This document shows positions 1 to 11,154 of a stretch of 64,000 bases of DNA, piece after piece. Source of the DNA: Gigantopelta aegis (lineage: Eukaryota; Mollusca; Gastropoda; Neomphalida; Peltospiridae); contig NC_054699.1 in NCBI RefSeq assembly GCF_016097555.1, positions 2,253,793 through 2,317,792 of the forward strand, read 5' to 3'. Each line of letters opens with the position of its first letter. Position 1 is the stretch's first letter. Both the position numbers and the translations under genes were made by a program. The notes beneath the pieces are model-generated. The model was not told the origin of the DNA and ran no database searches. It worked only from the letters and a program-made list of their open reading frames with translations.

Positions 1-7
1 ATCATTC

Positions 8-192
8 ACAGCTAGCTCTAGTATTTGCCAAACTCGCCAACTGTGAATTTCAAAAAACAACTGGCAAAATAATTTCCTGAAATAATTGATATTTTGATTG
101 AAAAAAAAATAAAAAAATAACTGGGTATCTGTTGGTTTTCAATTATATAGATAATTTGGCAATAATTTTCTGCTGACCCAGAGCTAGACCGG
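8..192 (+). mobile_element. TIR element, family E (CAGGGCTAGCTCTG ends)
   Basis: A diverged copy of a non-autonomous TIR element of about 185 bp. It matches the copies at 8118-8300, 43564-43751 and 44563-44738 by its ends and by the internal phrase 'aataattgat'. TCATTC occurs at 2-7 and again at 193-198, which fits a 6-bp target duplication. It has no coding capacity. Confidence 0.6.
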
Positions 193-354
193 TCATTCCA
201 GCTTGATATATCTTATCCACACAGTTAAAAATAAACTGTAAATTTAAATATAGCACATGTATATGACCCACAGCTAGACCGGTCATTCCAACTTGATATA
301 TCTTATCCACACAGTTAAAAATAAACTGTAAATTTAAATATAGCATATGTATAT
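175..354 (+). repeat. Tandem duplication, 90 bp x 2
   Basis: Two nearly identical 90-bp units start at 175 and 265. The duplicated unit takes in the right end of the family E element together with its flank, so the duplication happened after that insertion. The frame open across both units follows from the period (30 codons) and is not taken as a gene. Confidence 0.85.
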
Positions 355-450
355 GCTACAAACATAGTTTATTTATCATGTGCAACTGTGACCCAAGTAC
401 ATTCTTTTGGCTTTGGCTTTCTGTATAATACATTAAACTTTACAAGACCT

Positions 451-620
451 TAAGTTTGTTTGTTTTGTTTAACGACACCACTAGAGTACACTGATTTATC
501 CATTATCAGCTATTAGTAATTCTGACATATATGATATACTGTTTGAGAAAACCCGCTATATTTTTCATTAGCAGCCTGGGATCTTTTATATGCACTTCCC
601 ACAGACATACCACAGCCGAC
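451..620 (-). mobile_element. SINE fragment (core and tail)
   Basis: Minus-orientation SINE tail and core. It shows the tail 'tttgtttaacgacaccacta' and the core 'gggatcttttatatgcac' seen in full copies elsewhere. The tRNA-like head is missing. Confidence 0.7.
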
Positions 621-693
621 GATACGAAATACGTAAACACAAAATTAGACTTGCATAAGAAATGCACAAACAATAATGGTTCTTGTAATTTGT

Positions 694-991
694 AGGGTGG
701 GATTTAGCTCAGTCGGTTGAGTGCTCGCTTGAGGTGTTTGTGTCGCAGGATCGAACCACCTTAGTGGATCCATTCAACTGACTGGGTTTTCTCTCATACA
801 AATCAGTGCACCACAACTTGTCAAAGGCCGTGGTATGTGCTTTCCTGTCCGTGGGAAAGTGCATATAAAAGATCCCTTGCTGCATTAGGAAAAATGTAGC
901 AGGTTTCCTCTGATGAATACTTGTGAGAATGATCAAACGTTTGGCATCCAATTGCCGATGATTAATTAATCAATGTGCCATAGTGGTATCG

Positions 992-1020
<29 letters not shown>
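694..1020 (+). mobile_element. SINE family A, tRNA-derived, full length
   Basis: The tRNA-like head has an A-box-like 'tagctcagtcgg' and a B-box-like 'ggatcgaacc'. The shared core 'gcatataaaagatccctt' follows, then 'attaattaatcaatgtg' and a 3' run of about 25 A. A transcript would come from the internal RNA polymerase III promoter, as in known tRNA-derived SINEs. It does not fold as a normal tRNA gene, so no tRNA is called. Confidence 0.85.
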
Positions 1021-1022
<2 letters not shown>

Positions 1023-1595
1023 TAATTTTCAACTCCTACATCAAACATTCCTTTCTTTTTGTGTAAAAGTACTTCTCCTCCTGTGTAAAAGAACACAGAC
1101 CCTTTCAACATTTACAAACATGTGGACTTTTTAACTATCTCTACATAAACAGCATGCCCCCATCTCCATCACCGTTTGCTTCAATGAACAATACTGCCTT
1201 GCTGTGAGGCAGCTTGTGAAGACAACTTAAAGCAACTAGTTTACAAACCTGTGGAGTATTCATAAATATTATTGTCTGGCACAACATACAGTGTGTGCTT
1301 ATCTACATAAAGAAGTCCTCAAAAAGCCTGTAGCATCTCCTCCACTGCAGTACATGGAAACCAGCCTGTACAGATAAGACTGGTGATCAGATAAAATGCT
1401 GTGAAGGAGAGATTGTTCAGTGTCAAGTTTGGTGGATTGTTTATTACAGACACTGATAAAGAATGGTTTCCAATTAATTTATGTTGACAGCCGCTGAGCA
1501 TGTCAGCCAAACTCCCCAGCAAAAGTAGTACAGCAAAAAATATGTGTTGTTGTTGTTGTTTTTGTGTGCGCATGCATGTGTGTTTTTGTGTGCTC
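1021..1595. other. Intergenic, no feature recognised
   Basis: AT-rich sequence with no coding or repeat signal that I can support. A CA/TG-rich edge begins near 1565. Confidence 0.6.
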
Positions 1596-1697
1596 ACGCA
1601 TATGTGTGTGTGTGTGTGTGTCAGAGAACATTTTGTTCGCTACACATTGTGATTCGCTACACATTGTGATTCGCTACACATTGTGATTCGCTACACA
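1596..1697. repeat. TG microsatellite and 17-bp tandem repeat
   Basis: A short TG run ends near 1622. From 1636 the 17-bp unit 'ttcgctacacattgtga' repeats at 1636, 1653, 1670 and 1687 (last copy partial). Confidence 0.9.
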
Positions 1698-1833
1698 AGA
1701 TCCAGAGATCCCTAATGAATATTAAAATACTAAACAGTAGTTGCTAATCAATTTTAACTTGACTAGAAATATTACTATTCAAGATTTTGGAAACAAAATG
1801 TTCCCTGTACAGTGTATATATGTGTACATGTTA

Positions 1834-2122
1834 AAGCTTGTTTTGTTTAATGACAAATCAGCTATTGAATGGCACATCAACATTTGGTAATGTATTACGT
1901 ATAGACTTAGAGAGGAAACCTGCTACATTGCTTCCTTAGTAGCAAGGGATCTTTTATATGCAGCACCCAACAGACAGGATAGCACATACCACATCCTTTG
2001 AAATACCAGTCGAGGTGCCCTGGCTGGAACGAGAAACAAAACAATGGGCCCACCGATGGGGATTGATTGTAGACTGACTACACATCATGCGAGTGGTTTA
2101 CCACTAGGCTACGTCCTGCCCC
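1834..2122 (-). mobile_element. SINE family B, tRNA-derived, minus orientation
   Basis: It reads from the tail 'ttgttttgtttaatgac' through the core 'gggatcttttatatgcag' to the head 'accactaggctacgtcctgc', which is the complement of a 'gacgtagcctagtggt' tRNA-like head. It is close to full length. Confidence 0.8.
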
Positions 2123-2667
2123 GTGTGTGTACATGTGTGTATGAGAGCACGTGTGTATGAGAGCACATATGTGTATGTGTTGGTTTTTGAATGTGACACA
2201 CCCATAAAAACGCCTACAAAAACAGCCATGAAGAGGAAAAAACAGTGTAGCAATGCATTCACTTTTGAAATGCAGTCAGTAATGGAATGAATCACCACCC
2301 CAACCCACGTTTCACTGCCTTGAACTGAATACCCCTCAGCTTTGAAACAGATAATCAATACGTTCAGTGCAAGACTATTACTGTATGCAGAGAATAGCCT
2401 TAATGATTCAGTCTACACTAATGCAGATAATGTGTAAGTCTACATTTATATATATGCATTTGTATATATATATTGACTTATCAACAGAGCGAAATCAATA
2501 AGATCTCTTAGGAAATGGTGTCCGATATATATTCTCCAAGAAATTCCTGCCAAAGGCCAGTCGTATAAATAAATGCCAGTCCGAAAGACCATGTTAATTT
2601 CCATAATTCTTCATGTGTAACTATAGTTATGATCAATGGGATCGATAAATGCCAAACGAAGATGAAA
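2123..2667. other. Intergenic, no feature recognised
   Basis: AT-rich with short TG and TA runs (around 2110-2180 and 2445-2475). No gene is supported. Confidence 0.6.
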
Positions 2668-2815
2668 TGGCAGTCATTAGATCCAGCGAGAAACACTGTT
2701 TTAATAAAGACATGATATTGGATCAGTATTCAGTGAAAATGGCAGTCATTAGATCCAGCGAGAAACACTGTTTTAATAAAGACATGATATTGGATCAGTA
2801 TTCAGTGAAAATGAA
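2668..2815 (+). repeat. Tandem duplication, 72 bp x 2
   Basis: The segment beginning 'cagtcattagatccagcg' occurs at 2671 and 2743, a period of 72 bp (24 codons). The frame through it stays open only because the period is divisible by three. No coding function is inferred. Confidence 0.85.
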
Positions 2816-2999
2816 TGACAGCAAGAGGATTTCAGTTTTGTTTTCTTCTGAGTTTTTTATTTAATTGACCAAATCAAAATCAGTGTTACTAGTCAGAGTT
2901 TTCACACACTGGTTTGCTTTAAAGTTTTACTAGCACAACTCGTTTAGAAAATTGCTTATATAATGTTCAACAGTAATGCTTTCCCAATCAAAAATCAAC

Positions 3000-3093
3000 A
3001 TATTGTTTGAAGTATATTTGGATCATAAAGGACATTGTTTGAAGTATATTTTGGTCATAAAGGACATTGTTTGAAGTATATTTGGTCATAAAG
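3000..3093 (+). repeat. Short tandem repeat, about 31 bp x 3
   Basis: Three copies of 'cattgtttgaagtatattt' followed by 'catAAAgga' variants lie head to tail. Confidence 0.85.
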
Positions 3094-3285
3094 GACTCAA
3101 TAAGCTTAATGGCTTTTACTTGTAAGTTGTAGCATGCACAGTAATCTACCTTTACTTCAACACTGACACATGGTGGCATTTGTTTACTTGCCGTTAAGTG
3201 ACTGTGGAAGTTGGCAGTACGGTGCTATGTATATTGAAACATCTACTTGTTGTGCACTGGTTTGACATTCAGGAACTATTTCATG

Positions 3286-3998
3286 CTTGATAATGATGAT
3301 GGTGGTGGCGATAATGATGATGGTGGTGGCGATGATGATGGTGGTGGTGGTGGTGGTGGTGGTGGCAATGATAATGATGATGGTGGTGGTGATGATGATT
3401 GTGGTGGTGGTGGTGGTGATGATGGTGGTGGTGATGATGATGGTGGTGGTGGTGATGATGATTGTGGTGGTGGTGGTGGTGATGATGGTGGTGGTGGTGA
3501 TGATGATGATGATGGTGGTGATGATGATGATGGTGGTGGTGGTGATGATGGTGGTGGTGATGATGATGGTGGTGGTGATGATGACGGTGGTGATGATGAT
3601 GGTGGTGATGATGATGATGGTGGTGATGATGATGATGGTGGTGATGATGATGGTGGTGGTGGTGATGATGACGGTGGTGGTGATGATGATGATGATGGTG
3701 GTGGTGGTGATGATGACGGTGGTGGTGGTGGTGATGATGATGGTGGTGGTGGTGATGATGATGATTATGGTGGTGGTGATGATGATGATGGTGGTGGTGG
3801 TGATGATGACGGTGGTGGTGGTAGTGGTGGTGGCCATAATGATGGTGGCGATGATGATAGTGGTGCTTATGTCGCGATGATGATGATGATGATGGTGGTG
3901 ATGATGATGATGATGATTGATGGTGGTGGTGGTGATGATGATTGATGGTGATGATAATGATGATGGTGGTGGTGGTGATTGTAATGATGATGATGGAA
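3286..3998 (+). repeat. GGT/GAT trinucleotide microsatellite, about 700 bp
   Basis: A compound trinucleotide tract of alternating GGT and GAT blocks with rare interruptions. It produces long open frames on both strands (Gly/Asp, Val/Met, Thr/Ile), which are artefacts of composition and not genes. Confidence 0.95.
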
Positions 3999-4140
3999 TA
4001 ATTTATCTTATCTTAATCTATGCTAAAATATATCCAACTCAATTTATACAGAAGTGATTATTTCCATACTTGGTCTAGTGAGAAAGGAAACCCATCACCT
4101 TCACATAAACTACATGTAACTGCTACTAAAACAGAGCAGT

Positions 4141-5088
4141 GGAAAATAACTTGTCATATATAAATGTTAATCAACAGCCACTCATGTACATGTATATTCT
4201 CAATTCAACAGAATAAGGTATGAAAATAACTTGTCATATAAATGGTAATCAACAGCCACTCATGTACATATATATTCTCCTTTCAACAGAATACGGTAAG
4301 AAAATAACTTGTCATATAAATGTTAATCAACAGCCACTCATGTACATGTATATTCTCCATTCAACAGAATACGGTATGAAAATAACTTGTCATATAAATG
4401 GTAATCAACAGCCACTCATGTACATGTATATTCTCCATTCAACAGAATACGGTATGAAAATAACTTGTCATATAAATGTTAATCAACAGCCACTCATGTA
4501 CATGTATATTCTCCATTCAACAGAATACGGTATGAAAATAACTTGTCATATAAATGTTAATCAACAGCCACTCATGTACATGTATATTCTCCATTCAACA
4601 GAATAAGGTATGAAAATAACTTGTCATATAAATGGTAATCAACAGCCACTCATGTACATGTATATTCTCCATTCAACAGAATACGGTATGAAAATAACTT
4701 GTCATATAAATGTTAATCAACAGCCACTCATGTACATGTATATTCTCCATTCAACAGAATACGGTATGAAAATAACTTGTCATATTAATGTTAATCAACA
4801 GCCACTCATGTACATGTATATTCTCCATTCAACAGAATACGGTATGAAAATAACTTGTCATATAAATGGTAATCAACAGCCACTCATGTACATGTATATT
4901 CTCCATTCAACAGAATAAGGTATGAAAATAACTTGTCATATAAATGGTAATCAACAGCCACTCATGTACATGTATATTCTCCATTCAACAGAATAAGGTA
5001 TGAAAATAACTTGTCATATAAATGGTAATCAACAGCCACTCATGTACATGTATATATTCTCAATTCAACAGAATAAGGTATGAAAATG
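4141..5088 (+). repeat. 78-bp minisatellite, 12 units
   Basis: About twelve head-to-tail units begin 'gaaaataacttgtcatata'. Each also contains 'caacagccactcatgtac' and ends 'caacagaatacggtat'. Variants alternate ('aatgttaatc' or 'aatggtaatc'; 'atacggt' or 'ataaggt'). The unit is 26 codons, so one frame is open across most of the array and closes only in units carrying the 'ataagg' variant. No start context, splice signals or family match support translation. Confidence 0.95.
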
Positions 5089-5090
5089 TC

Positions 5091-5459
5091 CAGACCTTTA
5101 AATTTGTGGCTGGCATTTGCAAAATCCAAAGTAACAATTGATTTCCAAAGTAATTAAGCGCTATGCAAAGGTTGAACTTGTTAATTTCAAGAGGTTAATA
5201 CGGTCTATGAGGCTGAAGACATTAATCGGGCTAAGGATACTCTAATGGTGTTCATTTCCTGTCTGACCTGCACAAGATATCAGCTCATAGAAAAGTGATC
5301 AACTAGACCACAGCACCTGACCAACAGATGACCACCGGCCACTGTTATCAGATTTCAATAACACACTCTGAGTAGGTCCTATATCCTGGTGTTACTGGAA
5401 AACATAGGAAAGAAAAGAAATGTTGTTTTAATGATATTTAAGTAGTTTTAAAATTATCT
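5091..5459. other. Intergenic, no feature recognised
   Basis: Unique-looking sequence between the 78-bp array and a SINE. No gene is supported. Confidence 0.55.
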
Positions 5460-5665
5460 GGGGGTGGGATTTAGCTCAGTCGGTTGAGTGCTCGTCTGAG
5501 GTGCTAGCGTCGCAGGATTGAACCACCTCGGTGGATCCATTCAATTGATTGGCTTTCTCTCGCGTTCCAACCAGTGCACCACAAGTGGTCAAAGGCTGTG
5601 GTATGTGCTTTCCTGTTTGTCAGAAAGTGCATATAAAAGATCCCTTGCTACCAATGAAAAGACAG
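5460..5665 (+). mobile_element. SINE family A, truncated 3' end
   Basis: The head 'gggatttagctcagtcgg', the body 'caaccagtgcaccacaa' and the core 'gcatataaaagatccctt' are present. The tail is replaced after the core by sequence ('ttgttctgaatgtacac') that resembles the right flank of the element at 37362-37922. Confidence 0.8.
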
Positions 5666-6001
5666 TTTGTTCTGAATGTACACATAAAACCCTATAAGAT
5701 ATAACCTAACTAATGAAAAATGTGTTGTTATAGGAGAGGGCACAGGACAAAAACATGTAAGAACCATTAGGAGATGAACGTGCGTGTACACTTGGATGGA
5801 GACCAGATGTGATGAGATGGATGAGTTACTAATTAAGACAGCTAATTAAGACACGGCTAGGTCTGTCACTCTCATCATTGGCCACAAGCCGGAGATCGAT
5901 TATCTGGTTGGAATCACTTTAACAGACTGTTGTCGCTTGTCCTAGACTGGCAACTTTTACAGGGAAGATTTCTCCTCATATTTATTTAATTAATATGTTC
6001 A

Positions 6002-6344
6002 CAGGGCTTCTAGATTATGATAGCCCCACTCCCATGGCTAATGATATTCAAGGTTGGGCTAGTAAATAACTGCTATTGCCATGCCCGACGGCTAGTGAAA
6101 AAAAAGTTGTTAATTGCTGCATTTAAGTCTATTTGGTCAATATGACTATCCTACCCCCACCCCCACCCCTCAATCTTAGTGTTTTTAATCTCTAGCTCTT
6201 TCTTTAGATAACATATCCGATTATTAATATTAGTAAAATTGTATTAAATAAAGTAGGGCTAGTGAATTTTTAATTATGGCTAGTAAATTTTTAAAATCTC
6301 TAATCCCATGGCTAGTGAATTTTGTAAAAATTATAGAAGCCCCG
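6002..6344 (-). mobile_element. TIR element, family D (CAGGGCTTCTAGA ends), with 6-bp target duplication
   Basis: A 343-bp non-autonomous element beginning 'cagggcttctaga' and ending in the imperfect inverted copy 'tatagaagccccg'. Internal phrases such as 'cccatggctagtg' match the copies at 13226-13573, 13907-14248 and 38212-38560. TGTTCA flanks it on both sides (5996-6001 and 6345-6350), giving a clear 6-bp target-site duplication. No open frame of note. Confidence 0.85.
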
Positions 6345-6444
6345 TGTTCATCGGACTTAAAATACATTTTAAATACAACTTTGATATTGAAATGCATTCA
6401 TTACAGAGAGAATATTTTTAATATCAGTATTATTGTGCAATATA

Positions 6445-6715
6445 CTCGTTTCGTTTAATAACACTACTTAAGCAAATTGATTAATTAATCATCAGCTACT
6501 GAATGTCAAACATTTGATATCTGTGACACACACACACAGTGACATGCATGTAGTTGTTACATGGCCATTAACAGCGATGCATTTTTACATGCACTTTTCC
6601 CAGACACAGAACACCAAATATCATGGGGTTTTTTTTAACACACCAGTAATAGTGGACTGGCTGGAATGGGGAAAAGCCCAGTCAGAGAATGGGCCAACTA
6701 AGAGGTTTGATCAAG
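6445..6715 (-). mobile_element. SINE family B-like, degraded
   Basis: The tail ('gattaattaatcatcagct'), a body with CA expansion and the 'ggctggaatgggg' segment are recognisable in minus orientation. It is strongly diverged. Confidence 0.55.
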
Positions 6716-6727
6716 AGGAAGTATAAG

Positions 6728-7047
6728 GAAGGAAATATTTTATTTAACAACACATTCAACACATTTTGTTTACAGTTATATGGCATCAGACATATGGTTA
6801 AGGACCACATAGTATTGAGAGGAAACCTGCTGTCGCCACTTCATGGGCTACTCTCTTCAATTAGCAGCAAGGGATTCTTTATATGCACCATCCCACAGAC
6901 AGGGTAGTACATACCACGGCTTTTGATATACCAGTCGTGGTGCACTGACTGGAACGAGAAATAGCCCAATGGGCCCACCAACGGGAATTGATCCCACACC
7001 GACAGTGCACCGAGCGAGTGCTTTACCACTGGGCTACGTCCTGCCCC
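6728..7047 (-). mobile_element. SINE family C, full length, minus orientation
   Basis: It starts with 'ggaaggaaatattttattta', then 'atatggcatcagacatatgg', the core 'gggattctttatatgcacc', 'gactggaacgagaaatagcc', and the head 'taccactgggctacgtcctg'. The tRNA-like head is the complement of 'gacgtagcccagtggtaa'. Confidence 0.85.
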
Positions 7048-7856
7048 TTTCCCATAGAGAGTCCCAGACCAGTCAATAAAGGCATTATGAGAGCAATCAA
7101 TTTTGAAGCTACCACCAAGCAGGCTTTATGCCAGAAAACAACTTGAGGATACATAACGTATCACAATTGTCTCTACTGGGTTTGAAATCTTTTTAAATCA
7201 GACACTGCATTTGATGTACTTAGACACATTTTAAACAGCAGTTCTCTTACTATAATCTTTCCAAAAAACTGTTAAAATCTATTAATTTTCAAGATTTTAG
7301 GGTTCGTAATTTTACCCTTGATACTGTCTGGCAGAAACCCTGCCAAGCTATATCACACCCCTAATATATTGAGTTCACAAAGTACATCCTGAATTCCACT
7401 CAGTGTGATTTGTGATTTCTTATACTTAAAAACAGTCAATTAACAGGAATGCATTATTAATAGAAGTAAATTTTCCGCTGATTTAATAAACGTAAATCTT
7501 TAATAACAATTATCCTAAGTTGGCAATTATTTCAAGCCATACATTTCATCAATCATTCATGTCCAAGATGTCATGTAGCTGATTGGGAATTGGAGAAACT
7601 GCATACCGAACCAATATTGTCTATTCATTGTCTTTGTCTTGGACATACATGCACACAGGTCAGTTGGAGGTGACCATGCAATAATGGACATCACAAGCTG
7701 CGGTCAATACCAGACATTTCAAGTTGCGGTCAATACAATACGTTACAATCTACGGTCAAATCCAGACAGGAAGCTGTGGTTAGAACCATACAAAATGTTG
7801 GCTGTACTAGACAGTGTAGAAATTGCTTTTATTCTCCCTTTGTTCTTCTTCTGTGG
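7048..7856. other. Intergenic, little structure
   Basis: No gene recognised. The piece near 7300-7345 ('ctggcagaaaccctgcc') resembles the end of TIR family J (see 21979-22207). Three short repeats of 'cggtcaata/cggtcaaat' lie at about 7700-7760. The 3' part may include the 3' untranslated end of the LINE relic that begins at 7857. Confidence 0.5.
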
Positions 7857-8345
7857 TCATTTCTTTATGCTCCTTGAATTCAAATCTTGAGTTTTACCAC
7901 CTCCATGAACTCCACAGTCAGCAGCAATTGGTCTGTTACCCCAAAGTTTTTCTCTGATTGTTCTGGGTTGTGCCCAGATGTTTTTTCTGATACTGTCATA
8001 TGTTGGACATCTTTGCAGTACATGCTCTGGAGTTTGGGGTTCAGTGTTACAGTGGCAGTGAGGTGTTGTTACCACTTTGAGTTTGTAGAGATGTGCACCG
8101 AGTCTGCAGTGACCTGTCAGGGCTAGCTCTGGCAGACGCCAATTGCGAATTTTCAACAACAACTGGCGAATTTTATTTTAATTTGGCGAAATAATTTCAT
8201 GAAATAATTGATGTTTTGTGACAAAATAACTGGGTTTGTGCAGTTTTTTAAGTTTAGTGGACAATTTGGTGAAATATTTTGCTGAACCAGAGTTAGCCCT
8301 ACCTGTCCTCAGTCTGAATATCATTCTCCCATTAACATCAGGGCT
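7857..8345 (-). mobile_element. LINE (RNase H-bearing non-LTR retrotransposon) ORF2 C-terminus relic
   Basis: Minus-strand coding remnant of the last part of a non-LTR retrotransposon ORF2. It shows FRLRTG, then (after an inserted element) HCRLGAH, a zinc-knuckle-like CHCN with TPEHVLQRCP, and KLWGN before the stop. This tail follows the RNase H domain in I/Jockey-group LINEs, and the copy at 35225-36290 has the same FRLRTGH signature. It is interrupted by the family E TIR element at 8118-8300. It is a short inactive 3' fragment. The clade assignment is inferred. Confidence 0.75.
8118..8300 (+). mobile_element. TIR element, family E, inserted in the LINE relic with exact 6-bp duplication
   Basis: A 183-bp element that begins 'cagggctagctctgg' and ends 'agagttagccct'. 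ACCTGT lies immediately before (8112-8117) and after (8301-8306). Removing it mentally restores continuity of the LINE reading frame (FRLRTG before, HCRLGAH after), which confirms both element borders and the duplication length. Confidence 0.9.
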
Positions 8346-8594
8346 TCAGATAGCTCCACAGTCAGGGCCCAAAATACATACATGTAAGTACCAAATAATC
8401 AGAAAACAAATTAAGTACCGACATGTTGACCTCAAAGCATTTCACTCCAAAAACACTGAAATGTTACATGTAAGCTTTAATTAAATTACAATAACCTGAA
8501 ATACATTTCTCAATAATCACAACTCTCCAGCAGCTGTTAATGACAATCCTGAACGTAAATGACCTTGTTGCATTCAAAAGGGACAAAAGACTCA

Positions 8595-8790
8595 GTTGTG
8601 CACAGTTGAGTGCTCGCTTGAGCTGCCTGCATCCCAGGATCGAACCACCTCAGTGGATCGATTCAACCAGTGCACCACAACTGGACAAAGGCTGCGGTAT
8701 GTGCTTTTCCAAATGTTTGACATCCAATGGCCGATGATTAATTAATCAATGTGCTCCAGTAGTGTTGACGAAAAAAAAACAAAAAAAACA
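8595..8790 (+). mobile_element. SINE family A, internally deleted
   Basis: The head 'gttgagtgctcgcttgagc' and B-box-like 'ggatcgaacc' are present. The middle is lost and the tail 'attaattaatcaatgtgc' follows directly, ending in an A-rich run. Confidence 0.7.
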
Positions 8791-9354
8791 GTTGCACACA
8801 AGTTAGTGAGATGTAAAGCACTGCATATATCATACTGCCATTTATGATAACATTTATAAACCTCAAATATTATTATGGAATGTACAAAAACATAATATTT
8901 AGTAATGTCAGTCCTTTCCATTTTAATACAGGGGTGAGGTTGGAAGAACCCCCACCCCACCACACCCCTAACCCCTGTTGTTAATACCAGTTGAAGAGAC
9001 TTGAAATACGTAAATTACTGAGTATATCAGTTGAGATACATGTAGGATATATCATAATGTGTGTTATCTACCTTGTGAACCATAACAGATCATTATATAC
9101 AGGTCTGTAATACCACACACCTTTGATAACCTGATACACATTACACAATGGGCCAGGCTAGTACAGGTCAGAACACATGAATGTAGGAAATGTAAACAGG
9201 CCTGGAACGACAGTATATTGTACACATGTTACATTATGTTAATACCTATCCTGTCAACCAAGCCTATACTTGTATTAAAGCACAACATAAGACCTGACAA
9301 GACAAGCATGTAATTTGTACACACCACTCAACAATACAAAGGCAATCCGGACAC
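8791..9354. other. Intergenic, no feature recognised
   Basis: AT-rich; nothing coding or repetitive that I can support. Confidence 0.55.
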
Positions 9355-9838
9355 AACACTACAAAGGCAATCCCAAGACAGCGATTTTATCGGTTGTTCT
9401 TCAACACTGACATTTCATGCTCTATACTTGAAACTGTTGAAACCTGGATGATTCAATGTTGTGGTCATTTTTCTCCATTTCCATACTGATTTAATTTTAG
9501 CCTACATTTGCCTTCATAACACAACGGAAGACATGACAATACACGCAATTTACGAAGCCTGTTTCTGACATACACCAATGTAACTACATACAATTACAAT
9601 CTTTAAACACCTGTGTTTAAAAAAACCAGGCTTCATAATTTTGGCCATAATTTCTACAGACCATAATATCTACAGACCATAGACCATAATTTCTACAGAC
9701 AAACTCAACAATGCACAATCCCAAGACACAAAGTTTATTGTTTGTTTTTCAACACAGCCATTTCATACTGGATACTTGAATCTTGTTGAAACCTGCTGTG
9801 GCCGTTTTTCTCCATTTCTCTATTGATTTAAATTTGGC
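9355..9838 (+). repeat. Diverged direct duplication (arms 9355-9500 and 9705-9838)
   Basis: Two arms share 'caatcccaagaca', 'ttcaacac', 'catttcat', 'ttgttgaaacctg' and 'tttttctccattt' in the same order, about 350 bp apart. Between them lies a family Q TIR element (9558-9643). Confidence 0.65.
9558..9643 (-). mobile_element. TIR element, family Q, short unexpanded copy
   Basis: An 86-bp element with ends 'ttacgaagcctgttt' and 'ccaggcttcataa'. The interior contains the complement of 'tgtatgtagttaca'. It is the same family as 38598-38692 and as 17427-17725, where the interior has grown into a minisatellite. Confidence 0.7.
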
Positions 9839-10017
9839 TGGTTAGCTTGTTGACACAGCCTTCCTCCAAATGTCGAGTTCGCATCTCTAATCCCAGTGTG
9901 AATATTGAATGAGGAGACATTTACACTGGGTGAACAGCACTTTCTGGAGAAATCAGCCTGCATCAAGTGGATCAACGGACACATTTAACAGTACACATGC
10001 TCTTTACTAAAACAACC

Positions 10018-10135
10018 GGTCTCCGTAGGGTAGTATAGTTAAACCACCAGCCTTAAGGCTGACAGATACCGAGTTCGCAAACCGGTACCAGTTCCCACCC
10101 AGAGTTTTGACAGCTCAGTGTCAGAGGTGTAAGGA
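10018..10135 (+). mobile_element. tRNA-like SINE head (third head type)
   Basis: The sequence 'ggtagtatagttaaacca' (A-box-like) and 'gagttcgcaaacc' (B-box-like) are separated as in a tRNA, and 'cagttcccacccagag' follows. It is a SINE head and not a functional tRNA: the stems do not pair as a canonical acceptor. Confidence 0.6.
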
Positions 10136-10171
10136 CATCATAACGATTTGTCTTTTGCTAATTACTAACAG

Positions 10172-10395
10172 AAAGAAAGAAAAACAATTTTTATTTAACG
10201 ACGCACTCAACATATTTTATTTACGGTTATATGGCGTCAGACATATGGTTAAGGACCACACAGTTTTTGAGAGGAAACCCACTGTCGCCACTACTCTTTC
10301 TGATTAGCAGCAAGGGATCTTTTATTTGCACTTCCCACAGGCAGGATAGCACAAACCATGGCCTTTGTTGAACCAGTTATGGATCACTGGTCGAT
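10172..10395 (-). mobile_element. SINE family C, head missing
   Basis: Minus-orientation copy with 'tatttaacgacgcactcaa', 'atatggcgtcagacatatgg' and core 'gggatcttttatttgcac'. It stops at 'ggatcactggtcg', before the head. Confidence 0.8.
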
Positions 10396-11154
10396 GCAAG
10401 TAAACCATAAACCTACTGTCCTGGACAGACAGCCCAGACAGTTGAGGTGTGTGTGTGTGCAGGACAGTGTGTGTGAACTTACATTTGATACAAGCATGAA
10501 AATCAAATTAATATCAATTAAATTAACTGGAAATGGAAAGAGATATATAATATATGATTTGAAAATCATTGGTGAGCAATAAACTACTCTCCTGAAATTA
10601 AGTAGGAGAGCAATTTGCTCTCTGTGTCAAATTCAAAGTAGTTATAAGTAAAAATAAATTAGCAATAACAGCATGTGATGAGGTGAGCAGTTTTCGCCCT
10701 TGCAGAAATCATTTTCCGTGATCACACACGAGCAAGAGAATTTGCTTACACAAACCATAAAAGACTAAGACACACATTGTAAGTTATTTTATTAATGCAA
10801 TTAAAGCTTAATATTTCAGGGTTGTTTATTTAGTTCAGCATGTTTGTACATGATTTAATTAATTTGGATATATGTATTTGTATTTTGGACATAGCACTTA
10901 TCGCCCTGACTTCAAAAGCCCTGGGATATATAGAAACCTGGAAAGCATATACATGTGACATTAATATTACATAAAAAACATTATGGAGAATCTCCCAGTG
11001 CAATAATGTGGTATCAGCATTTGCTTGTGTATGGTTATCAATTTACAGTGTTTCCTTTCATACAAAGCAAGCATCTTTCTATTATTAGAACTCTCTCTCT
11101 CTACTCTCTCTCACCACCCATCCAACTGATTCTCGTGTAGTATCAAATGACGAA
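10396..11154. other. Intergenic, no feature recognised
   Basis: AT-rich; a short CT run (11085-11115) lies just before the satellite. The small open frames here have no supporting signal. Confidence 0.55.

Noticed and set aside
694-760. tRNA gene
   Set aside because: The A- and B-box-like segments belong to SINE heads that recur many times with SINE bodies and do not form a proper cloverleaf.
3184-3945. Long open frames in the GGT/GAT tract on both strands
   Set aside because: They follow from a trinucleotide repeat; no start context, splice sites or family.
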